Positions 45,723 to 55,600 of a DNA stretch of 64,000 bases are shown here, in pieces. Position numbers and translations under genes: made by a program. This DNA comes from Halichondria panicea. Its lineage: Eukaryota > Porifera > Demospongiae > Suberitida > Halichondriidae. The notes under the pieces are model-generated. The model searched no databases, had not been told where the DNA came from, and saw only the letters and a program-made list of their open reading frames with translations. The stretch lies in NCBI RefSeq assembly GCF_963675165.1, contig NC_087390.1, forward strand, positions 6,052,250 to 6,116,249, read 5' to 3'. Within the stretch, counting starts at the first letter, position 1. Each line of letters begins with the position of its first letter.

Positions 45723-46725
45723 AGACAATGCCATGTACAGGAAGGTTGGCGTTGGTGGTAGGACTTTCACAACAGTGGTCAGCTCATGCAGTGTCGATGT
45801 CCGATCCAGATCTACATTTTTGATAATTATTTTATTGTTGTAATTATTGTTGTACTGTACCGGGTATTTGATGTTCTTGTTTTTATTCTATACATTGAGT
45901 GAAGCCATTTTATTTGTTGCATTTACCTTCAAGCTCCTCTCCAAACTGTTCTCAATCAGAAAACTCATCATCACTGCCCTCCATGACTGGCACATCTCTG
46001 TTACCTTGCTGTACTCTGGCTACTGGGTCTTCTATGTCAATCTGTGCAGGTCCCAGAGCTAGTGGGTAGCCTACAATTTCATGCAGCACCTCCTCACTGA
46101 TCTAGTGTGGCCTCTTAGCCATGCTAGTAGCTCTATATAATTTTTTGATAGTGTTTGTTCATGCCAATAATTAATATTTAATTTGTAAACTAGCTACATA
46201 TTCAAGCGTGTATTGCCAAAATATTTTCTGCACAGTAGGAAGTTTTGACTGCATATATACTTGCCTGAACAGTACCTGGACGTAGTAGTAGCGTTAAAAT
46301 AGCAGCAGCCGCTCCCTGGTTTCTTTAGAGCTGAGAGAAGCCGGATTACTGCGGTTGACAAAAATGCGTCTATGGCATCATACCGACATGACGCATTAAT
46401 GAGTCTGGGGGGTATAATCGGTAATAGACGGTATAACATTAATGCATGCAGGTTGTGTCAGCCAAATATTGTGTATAGAGATGTCTCTAATTCACCGCCC
46501 ACTCTATCTTCCCTGCACAGGTTGCCCACTATTGGAGGTACTGGGGAACAGTAATATTGGACAGCCGTTACCAGGGCAACCACCAATAGATGAAGAGGAC
46601 AATCAGTAAAAATTTAATGCTGTTAGCAACATAGCAACATACCATACATACATAAATATTTTATCCTGTTGTGTTTCAATCATGGCAAAAATTGATTTTT
46701 GAAGAATTTGTCATTGTTATGTATG

Positions 46726-46973
46726 TACCGTATTCACCCGAATTACCGGGACACAAAAAAATAATTACGGCTTGCAGTGTCCCTTGTATTAGGGTGTCCT
46801 GTAGTAATTAGAACGAATATTTCCCCATTAAGGTATGTACACGGCCTCGATTCCAGGCCGAGGCTAACTCTGCTTACATTTCCTGTTGTTCCTTAATATA
46901 GAATGAAAAAAATTAGGTAAGTCCGAAGTGTCCCTTAGAATAGAGTGTCCCGGTAATTCGGGTGAATACGGTA
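46726..46973. mobile_element. MITE with ACCGTATTCACCCGAATTAC ends
   Basis: About 248 bases with near-perfect inverted ends (ACCGTATTCACCCGAATTAC; CGGGTGAATACGGT on the right) and a TA at each side. The centre contains a short GGCCTCGATTCCAGGCC hairpin-family piece, suggesting one element inserted into another. Confidence 0.75.
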
Positions 46974-47232
46974 TGTATATGACTGACTGACACGTATAAT
47001 TCTACAGAAGATTTTAATCACGTGACAGCTATACTTCCGGCTTTAGACATTGCGCAAGAACTTGCTTCAGGCTTGCGCTTTTGTAAAGTACACTGTAGAA
47101 CCATATTATAGATAGAACAGTAGGACAGTTAATCTATGGTACATGGTGTAAGTGTCCAGTTATACTGAAAATTATATTACAACAAGAGATCGAGTACTTA
47201 ATTGATTGTCCATATAAAGTCGACCTTCAAAA

Positions 47233-49744
47233 ATGAACGACATCGACTATGATGAATACATGCACAGGGCTAGGGCTAGGGCCATCGACCGTGATGTATA
47301 CATCTCTAGCGCTATACGTAGGGCTAGGGACTCCAAGTTGCACCTGTTGAAGCTGGTGCGGAGACAACAGAGTAGAACAGCTAGCACAGAAAACTCAAGC
47401 ACGAGTCAAGGCTGGACACAAGACCTTGGAGTGGAACCCCCTGTTTACTCAAACCAGGTCACCCTGGATGGTGCTGATGAGCCAAACCAAGTGCAAATCG
47501 AAACCGAACCAAAGGATTACCAAGGGATCAACCACCCTTGGTATTACAGATACCCGTTCAGCGACACCCTGGATAGTGCTGACGAGCCAAAGGAGATTGA
47601 AACCGAACCAAAGGATTTATGGATTCCCTCACTGCTGCCGCCCTATTGGAGTTACAGACACCAGGTCACCAGCCTGGATCATGCTGATGAGCCAAACAAA
47701 GTGCAGATCGAAACCGAACGAAACCAAGGGTTTTCGTACGAAGACTATTACGAAGACCAGGTTTCTGCCTTCAAAGTAAGCCAAGTTCCCTCAAGTCAAG
47801 CAGGTACTTACATGCAGTAATACGTGTACTTCCCTGACCCTTGGTTTATTGTTATTACAGCAGTTTTAAGCACCTTTGCAACACGGCACACACAAATGGG
47901 TAAACCACAATGTAAACCCACAATGTAAACATGGGACTATACTTGAGTGGTTTCTTTACTTGCAGTACAGTGGTTTTCCTTACCTTTGCAGGCTATACTG
48001 CAAGAGCACTGCAACCACAATGTAGTAAATATAGTGTTTTGGTTGGCTTCTGTTATGATTGTTAGTAACAAGCCAACAAAATTACTTGCTATGGCCTGCA
48101 AAATGTAAACTGTAACTGGTTTTAATTTGGCAATTTCAAAACTGCCAAATTAGTGGACCTAATTGCTGTAGTAGCCTAAGACGTCAAATTAAAAATCGCC
48201 AAATTGTAATAGCTCACTCGCCAAATAATTATAATAGCCGCTAAAAGTTCCAGGTGTCTCATATTTTGTCTGACTGAAGTGATGGTAGCTCTGATGGTAG
48301 CTCAGCTAACTTGTTGCTTGGTTCATTGTGGCAAAATGATATGAGCTAAAACTTGTATGTATAGCTATAGGGAGCGGAGGGCCTGTATTTACTAGGCTCA
48401 AAATTGGATATTTCCGAAAGCAGCTTGTTGACCTCAAGCATTATATAGAAGGAGTGCTGTGAAAGTAGAGTAGTAACCCCTTGAGTTGTGTGAAAGTCTG
48501 CAATAGCCAGTATTTTACTCATCATTGATTTTTGTGATGTGTGGGTGGACTAAAACACAGACAAGTAATCACTACATTGTGGTTGCAGTGCTCTTGGAGT
48601 ATAGCCTGCAAAAGTATGGAAAACCACTGTATCGAATCAAAAATTGGCCTAGTGTTGACTGTGTACTATAAATCTAGCAGCTATATAGGGTTGCAGTAAA
48701 TCCTACTCCTAGCACTTTGAAATGTGAACACATGTTGATAGCAGTGGTGTAGGAAGAGGGCTAATCACTTAGAGCATGGATAGTAAAAAAAAGCTTAGAG
48801 GAGAAGTTGATACGCGTGTGCGCACATATTAAGTGGACCCCCAAAAAGAATGCTCTGGGAATGGTTCTAGGCATGTGTATTTGCGTACAATTGAAAGCTT
48901 GGGCAGAAATGGACTAAAACAACAGCAAGCATGCATGCAGTGTTATATAAAGGAGGGCCCTGCAGCCCCTGCATTGTTCCTACATCACTGGATCGATAGG
49001 CCCGACAGTTAGAAAGATATTGACAGGTACTGACAGTTAGAAAGATACTGACAGTTAGAAAGATACTGACAGGTACTGTACACAGTCCCATGCATGCATC
49101 ACATTTGAGTAACCACAATTTACTACAATAGTACACTGTGGTTTCATGCTTGCGTTCATGTGTTGCAAAGGTGCTTAAAACTGCTGTATCACTTTAATGT
49201 TGTATGCAGGTGAGGATGATCAATGGAACAAACAATTGACCATTGACGATCTGCATGAAGTTTTGTCTGCACTGATCGATGCCACTTTGGATTGGCTTGA
49301 GTTGGGCCTCGCTTTGAAGATTAAAGTTTCCACTCTTGAGGGTATCAATTCTAACAAGGGTAAAAACACCGACAAAGCTTGCATGCGTGAAATGCTGGCC
49401 CACTGGTTGCGATCTTCATCTTCTCGTACATGGAGTGACATTTGCAAGGGCCTCAGAAGTGAAACTGTCCAGCAAGACGTTCTAGCTGATACAATTGAAC
49501 GCAAATACCAAGGTACGGTATTGTTACCCTGTTTCTCTAAAGGCTGCATGGATTGAACGTTAGTGATCAAACATGCTAAATTAAAAGCTTGAAGGGTTAC
49601 TTCTGCTCAAGTGTAGTGGGCCCCAATATTATAGTACCGTATAATTATACCAAGTAATTCTCAATATTCCTTGCACATGCAGGCACAGGTACAGGCATGT
49701 CCAGGAAGAAGCGCAAATCATCTTCCAATCATGTGACCATCTAA
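47233..49744 (+). CDS. death-domain protein with basic C-terminus
   Basis: Three exons (47,233-47,803; 49,210-49,512; 49,683-49,744) join in phase 1 to give 311 residues from MNDIDYDEYMHRARARAIDR. The first 190 residues are an Arg-rich start followed by three loose repeats built on DxADEPNxVQIETE. Residues about 191-291 form a Death domain (DDLHEVLSALIDATLDWLEL ... TWSDICKGLRSETVQQDVLA) very close to those of the two ZU5 genes. The end, MSRKKRKSSSNHVTI, looks like a nuclear localisation signal. No enzyme domain is present, so an adaptor role is likely. Almost all of intron 1 is two nested foldback elements, leaving only about 75 bases of host intron. The upstream 100 bases contain CACGTG and CTTCCGG motifs but no clear TATA. 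Confidence 0.75.
47858..49186. mobile_element. foldback DNA element, outer (CAGCAGTTTTAAGC ends)
   Basis: The left end CAGCAGTTTTAAGCACCTTT is matched inverted at 49,159-49,186 (AAGGTGCTTAAAACTGCTG), with TA on both outer sides. It carries another foldback element at 47,968-48,629 inside. It occupies the first intron of the death-domain gene. No transposase frame is visible. Confidence 0.7.
47968..48629. mobile_element. foldback DNA element, inner (CAGTGGTTTTCC ends)
   Basis: The inverted ends are about 60 bases long (CAGTGGTTTTCCTTACCTTT on the left, returning inverted to GGAAAACCACTG on the right), flanked by TA. CAGT ends plus a TA target are the Tc1/mariner pattern. It is nested within the outer element, so it is the younger of the two or a part of it. 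Confidence 0.7.
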
Positions 49745-50370
49745 CATTCAAACATTTCTGTTTTTGTCTTACACATGTTTTTTGTCTTACACATGTTTTT
49801 GTCTTACACATGTTCACGGTATATACCTTAGCCTCGATCCCAGCTGCACTTCCTTTATTGAAGGCCTGTGAAAGAGTCTAGTGTACACAAGCTAGTGTAC
49901 ACAAGAGTAGTACTCTTATCTACTCTTGGTGTACACACATACAAAGCTAGTGTATACATGTATATACCATGTTTATAGAGCACTGTATTTAGCTAATTTT
50001 TGTCTTGTACATGTACTTCACAAATTTATGACATAATAATTATTTTAAACTTCAAACATTGCATTGTGCAAAACAGCAAAAGTTAATTTGGCTTACTGTT
50101 AATTAACTGGCCTCCCCCTTCCCCCTCCCCCTAGATTCCCAGGAACAGTAACATTAGACTGATGATTAGTAGCCTCGTTCCCAGGCCTTCCTTTGTTATC
50201 GATTCATAGAGCCTCTTAGTAGTGATTAAGCGGTGTGATTTCAAGGCCTCTCACTAGAGTCTAAAGGAGAATCCACGTGTCGAGCCTAGCATAATATTGA
50301 GTAGTCTTGTGCACCAGCCGATATATTATCCTTATTTCAATTAGTCCGCGAGACTAATTAAATTGAGCTA
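49745..50370. other. intergenic region with hairpin-family remnants
   Basis: Contains three tandem TTTGTCTTACACATG units (49,757-49,812) and two single ends of the TAGCCTCG family (49,831 and 50,171). No gene is supported. Confidence 0.4.
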
Positions 50371-51602
50371 CAGTGCAGCAACTAAAGAGAGTAGATTTTT
50401 TTTTTTTGGTACACATTTTTACATTTTGTGGCATATCTTTTAAAGTAAAAGTGATATGATCTATTTGAGTGCAGGTACTTAAAGTTCAACTATTGGCGCT
50501 TCCATTGGACCACCACCTGTTACATCACATGACATCATCAGTATAAAATGGCTGTCTGAAGATGTGTACTTCCGAAAATATGTTAGGAATAGAAGTAGCT
50601 TATTTTGTTGAGTTAAGATCTGAAATTTGTTGTGTATGTACCTGAGTATATTGCTCATCTTTTGAGCTTCAACAGAAGTCTGGGCTACTAGTAAGTTCTG
50701 AGAAATACTGCATTTTGTTGTTTTTTGGTGGCAAATATGATAGGAATACAACTTTCGATTTTATATTAGTTAAGGTCTGATTTTTGAGCAGCATGTACTA
50801 CAATAGTGTACTTTTCATCTGTACTAACTTACAGGAGTTAGGCTAGCCTCTTCTTTGCTAGAGCGGCCCATCTTGTCAAAAACAGTGCTTTTTATGACTT
50901 TTGGGGCGATTTGCCTACGTGTAAGGCTCAATTGCCACGCCCCTGTGACACAGAATGACCAACACCAACTGTGTATTTGCAGGTAGACATCACATGACCT
51001 TTGGATGTAGCAAATAACAACAAGATGATTTGTGATGTCACAAATCAATGAATATCATTGCATACGCCAGCAAAACGGAGCAAAATCACCATTTTTGATA
51101 AGAAGGGCCGCTCTAGCAAAGAAGAGACTTGTCTAGCTCCTGTAAGTTAGTGCAAATGAATTTTACACTATTGTAGTACATCCTTCTCAAAAATCAGACC
51201 TTAACTAGCATAAAATCGAAAGTTGTATTCCTAACATATTTGCCACCAAAAAACAACAAAATGCAGTATTTCTCAGAACTTACTAGTAGCCCAGACTTCC
51301 GTTGAAGCTCAAAAGATGAGCAATATACTCAGGTACATACACAACAAATTTCAGATCTTAACTCAAACAAATAAGCTACTTCTATTCCTAACATATTTTC
51401 GGAGGTACACATCTTTAGACAGCCATTTCATAGTGATGATGTCATATGATGTAACAGGTGGTGGTCCAATGGAAGCGCCAATAGTTGAACTTTCAGTACC
51501 TGCACTCAAATAGATCATATCACCTTTACTTCAGAAGATATGCCACAAAATGTGAAAAATAATAATATAAAAAAAAATCTACTCTCTTTGTTTGTTGCAC
51601 TG
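50371..51602. mobile_element. 1.2-kb foldback element with arms of about 490 bp and TA target
   Basis: The left end CAGTGCAGCAACTAAAGAGA and the right end CTCTCTTTGTTTGTTGCACTG are inverted. The inverse homology runs with a few indels from 50,371 to about 50,870 and back from about 51,102 to 51,602, leaving a 230-base loop. TA flanks both ends (50,369-50,370 and 51,603-51,604). CAGTG ends and a TA target point to the Tc1/mariner superfamily. No transposase is encoded. The arms differ by roughly one base in fifteen, so it is not brand new. Confidence 0.8.
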
Positions 51603-51642
51603 TATGTACATGTTAGCCTCGATTCCAGGCCGATTAAAATTT

Positions 51643-52459
51643 TAACGCCCAGCACTTCCTCCAAGGCCTGCGGCGAGGGCTAGTGTTGGGTCTGCCCACC
51701 AACTGAAGATCAGCGAATACAACAGTCTCTTTGGGAGCACTTCATTGAAGGTTTGTCATACAATGCCATGTTATTGCTATACTAGTCAATACTATGTACA
51801 ACACATTGCAGTGATTAAAAGTCTCTCTCGTTGCACTAAACTTGTCAACTCCTCTGTTGTTTGTAGGGATTTTTTTCGCTTGCTTATTCCTGATAATATT
51901 TGGATTCACTGCAATAGGATTTGGTGAGTATAATATTATATAGATATTGCAGCTATAATAGTAATGTACCTGTACGTCTTTTGCAGCTATAATTTGTGTT
52001 TTTAGGTAATGAACACTTGAATGGTGCTGTGTCTTGTAACATACCCATCTATCCTGGAGTATTCTACGTTACTCCTCTTTGCTGCTCTTACTCCTCGGAC
52101 TATCGTACACGAGCACAACGCTCATCATTGAACATGGCTGGATTCATAACAACCAAGTAGTGGAGAAGCTACGATTACCAATGCTGTGCATGGCATTAGG
52201 ACTTTTTTTTCAGATTATTGGGGCAATTTTATACATTATTGAGCTTGTATATTCCTTTGTATTGGCTACGTATGTATACAACTTTGATGGGTATGCAGAG
52301 CAGAATCCAGATGCAGTTTGCGAGGGATCGTTTTATGGACTTTTGTTCGTGCAACTGATTTTTATTCAGGCACCATTTGTCACAGCTTGTATCTTTTTTG
52401 TTCTAGCTTCCAAACATTGTTTTAGGACTTATCCTTTTAGTCTTGGCAGTATATAGAAA
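51643..52459 (+). pseudogene. CARD-like four-TM protein, truncated copy
   Basis: Begins inside the equivalent of exon 1 of the gene at 37,309-38,745 (the Pro-rich linker, PALPPRP region), directly after half of a TAGCCTCG hairpin. It keeps the short TM1 exon and most of the last exon (LVYSFVLATYVYNFDGYAEQ). The CARD-like part is missing and exon 2 has lost bases. The end reads LASKHCFRTYPFSLGSI instead of the intact IIRSIVLVVLAVYRK, because of a frame change. It is non-functional as it stands. Confidence 0.75.
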
Positions 52460-52625
52460 GTGTAAATAATTATTATTATTGTGGTGATTGCAAAGCGGCG
52501 TGATTTCAAGACCTCTGCGCTTGTACAGTATAATTTAGAGTCTAAAGGTGACTTTCTCCACGTGGTCGAGCTTCTAACAAAGTATCACAAAGTGTCCAGT
52601 TCTATACAGGCAAGTCTATTGAGCT

Positions 52626-55600
52626 ATGGCGTCTCTCCAGCCGGTAAATATATTCCAGAGAGGAGCAGAGGAAGAGCGAGCAGAGACAGCAAGGCTGGTA
52701 TGATAGGGTAGGGGTAAGGGGGGTGGTCACATGCACATAATTTTTTTTATTGATGAACATTACACTGTACTAGCTAGCAAGTCACTGACTAGGGATTGGA
52801 GAATGTGCATGTTAAAAGCTTGTGAAGTGATCTAGCCAGTAGCCTCGTGTACTGTAGTAGATCGTACTTTAGTTTGCAAACAATTAACTTTTTGTGTTTT
52901 CCTCGTCCCCTGCAGTCCTCGTTTGTGGGTGCTATTGCCATCGGCGACCTCATCAAGTCCACCCTCGGACCAAAGGGAATGGTATGTGTGTGTGTGGGGG
53001 GGGGGAAGTTCAAAGTCCAATTGCCAGATAATAACATTCTTGAAATCGTTTTCATACACTAAAAACCTAATTTTGAAGATGGCTTCACTATAATAACTCC
53101 TGCACAGGACAAAGTGCTTGTCTGCAATGGTCCCCATGACAACGGTATCCAGGTAACCAACGACGGAGCCACCATCCTCAAGAGCATTGGTGTGGACAAT
53201 CCTGCAGCAAAGGTTCTAGTAGGTCAGTAAGTGGGGGACATTTGGGAAGACTTTTTAATTTAGTAGAACCTTTAAATGTCATAGTAGTGTATGTACACAC
53301 ACCCCACATGCACACACTCCACATCTCACATACACACATCCAAACACACGCACACCCACACACACACACACACACACAGAAATCTCCAAGGTTCAGGATG
53401 ATGAGGTTGGAGATGGTACTACCAGTGTCACCGTGCTAGCCTGCGAGCTGCTCAGGGTGAGTGTGTGTGTATGGGGTGCACTCGTCTCTCCTCTGTTAAG
53501 ATGTGTTGATGATCTGAGCATATCATGTGATAGGCCTTGTCTAGAGCTACAGAATGCATCTCTTAGTTTTGATATTGATTGCTTTTTTATTAGTGAAATT
53601 AACCTCTCGAAAGTAGCTTACCAAATTGTTCATTTTCCGAATAATACGCAAGGCTGTATTGGGTACTTTTGTTAATTTTGTCCCTCCCGAAACTTTGCTC
53701 TGAGCATGTCATGTGATCACCTTGTCTAGAGCTACAGAACGTTTACAATATTGGGCACCCATTTTCTTAAGTTATCCGTAATCGTGTGAAATATGACCCC
53801 CACACACACGCACACATACTCGTCACAGGAAGCGGAGAGTCTGATCTCACGGAAGATCCACCCTCAAACGATTGTGAGTGGGTGGAGAAGAGCGGTAGAT
53901 TGTGCACGAGAGGCACTCACCAAGGTTGCCAGGGACAACAGTGCCGACACTACCAAGTTTGAGGAGGTCAGATCATGAAAACTGATAAAGTACATTTCTC
54001 TTTCCTAGTGATATTTGCCTGAATTATGAAGTGGTAGCTATTTTCAAATCCTCCATCTTAATCCGCTTCTTTACATGCTTTACATGTAGGTTAAAATTAA
54101 TGCACATATTTGGCCATGTAATTGTGGTTTTGCTGTTGGCAATATTCTGTTGCAATCCACTGTAACAAACAGAGGAGGTTGGAAGGAAGTTGAGATCACG
54201 TGCAAAAATAGCTCAAAATGTGCTGAGTCAGTGCTATTTTTTGTGTCTAGTCAGCAGTTTCATAGATAGCTACTGGACATCAAGAAAATGGGTAGTCTGA
54301 CTTCTTCCTCACTCCAAGGTGTACTACATGATCACTGCACCTGCTTTTGATTTAAAATCTCTACTAAGGTTTCTCTTAGCCAAAGTACTAGATCTACGGA
54401 GATGAGACTTATCTTCCTGGATTAAACAGGAGTGTGGCGTGTAGGTGCTCCTCTGGATCTTCTACTCCTCATCTCTAGCTCTTGATATCTTATGTATAAC
54501 TAAACTGCTGACTAGACACAAAAATAGTGCTGACTCAGCACATTTAGAGCTTTAATTGATATTTTTGCACGTGATCTCAACTTCCTTCCAACCTCCTCTG
54601 GTAACAATATCTCTGGGTAGGGACAGAATAGGTTGTGGCATCATGCACTGCTTTACCTATCGCTAGTACGAAGTGTATAACCGCATGTACTATTATCATG
54701 ATGCTAGAATTACACTATAACTGCATGTGATGTCATGTGATGCTATAATTACATTTCTCTGCACATTTTGTAGGATCTGATGAATATCGCTCGAACTACG
54801 CTGAGCTCTAAACTGCTGACTCAGCACAAGAACCATTTTGCCAAACTCGCTGTACAGGCCGTGTTACGCTTGAAAGGTTCCGGCAATTTAGAGGCCATCC
54901 AGATAATCAAGAAACTAGGCGGAGAGATGAGCGACTCGTACCTAGAGGAAGGTTGGTGTGACTATCCAGGGTGTCCATACAGGGGGAAAGGGAGATATCC
55001 CCCCTAGCTCCAATTTCCCCCCCCCCCTTTCAATTATGACTGAGTGTCCATAGCTGGGTATTGAAATAACAGTTGACCTTTTTTTAGCAACATTTTCTGG
55101 TTACTTTTCTCATTTCCCCCCTCTACTTGTATGACACCTTGCTATCTAATTAACAGAATTTTGTAGTTTACCTCTGTAATCACGTTGTTATATTGAGTTT
55201 TAGACATTATTTTGGTTGCACGCATGTACATAATATTTTATTGATTGTGTTATATATTGTCGTATCGTATTTGTGTGCGTGTACATGTAGTATTACCGCC
55301 CACCACCCACACACACACAGGATTTCTACTAGAGAAGAAGATTGGTGTGAACCAGCCTAAGAGACTGGAGAAAGCTCGCATCCTCATCGCCAACACTGCC
55401 ATGGATACTGACAAGATCAAGGTGTTTGGGTCCAAAGTACGTGTGGACTCCACTGCCAAAGTAGCTGAACTGGAAATGGCCGAAAAAGTGAGAGAAAAAA
55501 ATTGGTAGTTTTTAATTTTTGATTTTACTTTTACTCGTGTGTGTACACGTTGTAGTTTTGTTGGCTCATTCTGTTGTTGTTTATTGCCTCCCCAGGAGAA

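Larger units (their letters stand above)
42312..46609 (+). pseudogene. UBX-LRR protein, 3' exons only
   Basis: Four exons of the LRR region are recognisable: about 42,314-42,458 (YLNLMDYCHVTDLGISHV), 42,727-42,840 (GLHELSLDNTLVTDAGVM), 43,000-43,185 (SQFILDGCLDALGMLSKL) and 46,520-46,609 (LLEVLGNSNIGQPLPG, stop at 46,607). They match 29,140-30,460 with a few substitutions. The last intron has grown from about 330 to more than 3,300 bases through insertions. No promoter or 5' exons are present, so this is a detached gene end. Confidence 0.75.

Noticed and set aside
45366-45843. Long frames of THTHTH or VCVCV residues over AC/GT tracts (also 5,832-6,090, 25,802-26,002, 59,952-60,389, 60,030-60,322)
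   Set aside because: They translate simple repeats in all frames and have no domain content.
30461-51602. LTR retroelements, LINEs or large virus-like elements
   Set aside because: I saw no paired long terminal repeats, reverse transcriptase, integrase or capsid-like frames; the repeats present are short foldback DNA elements and SINE heads.
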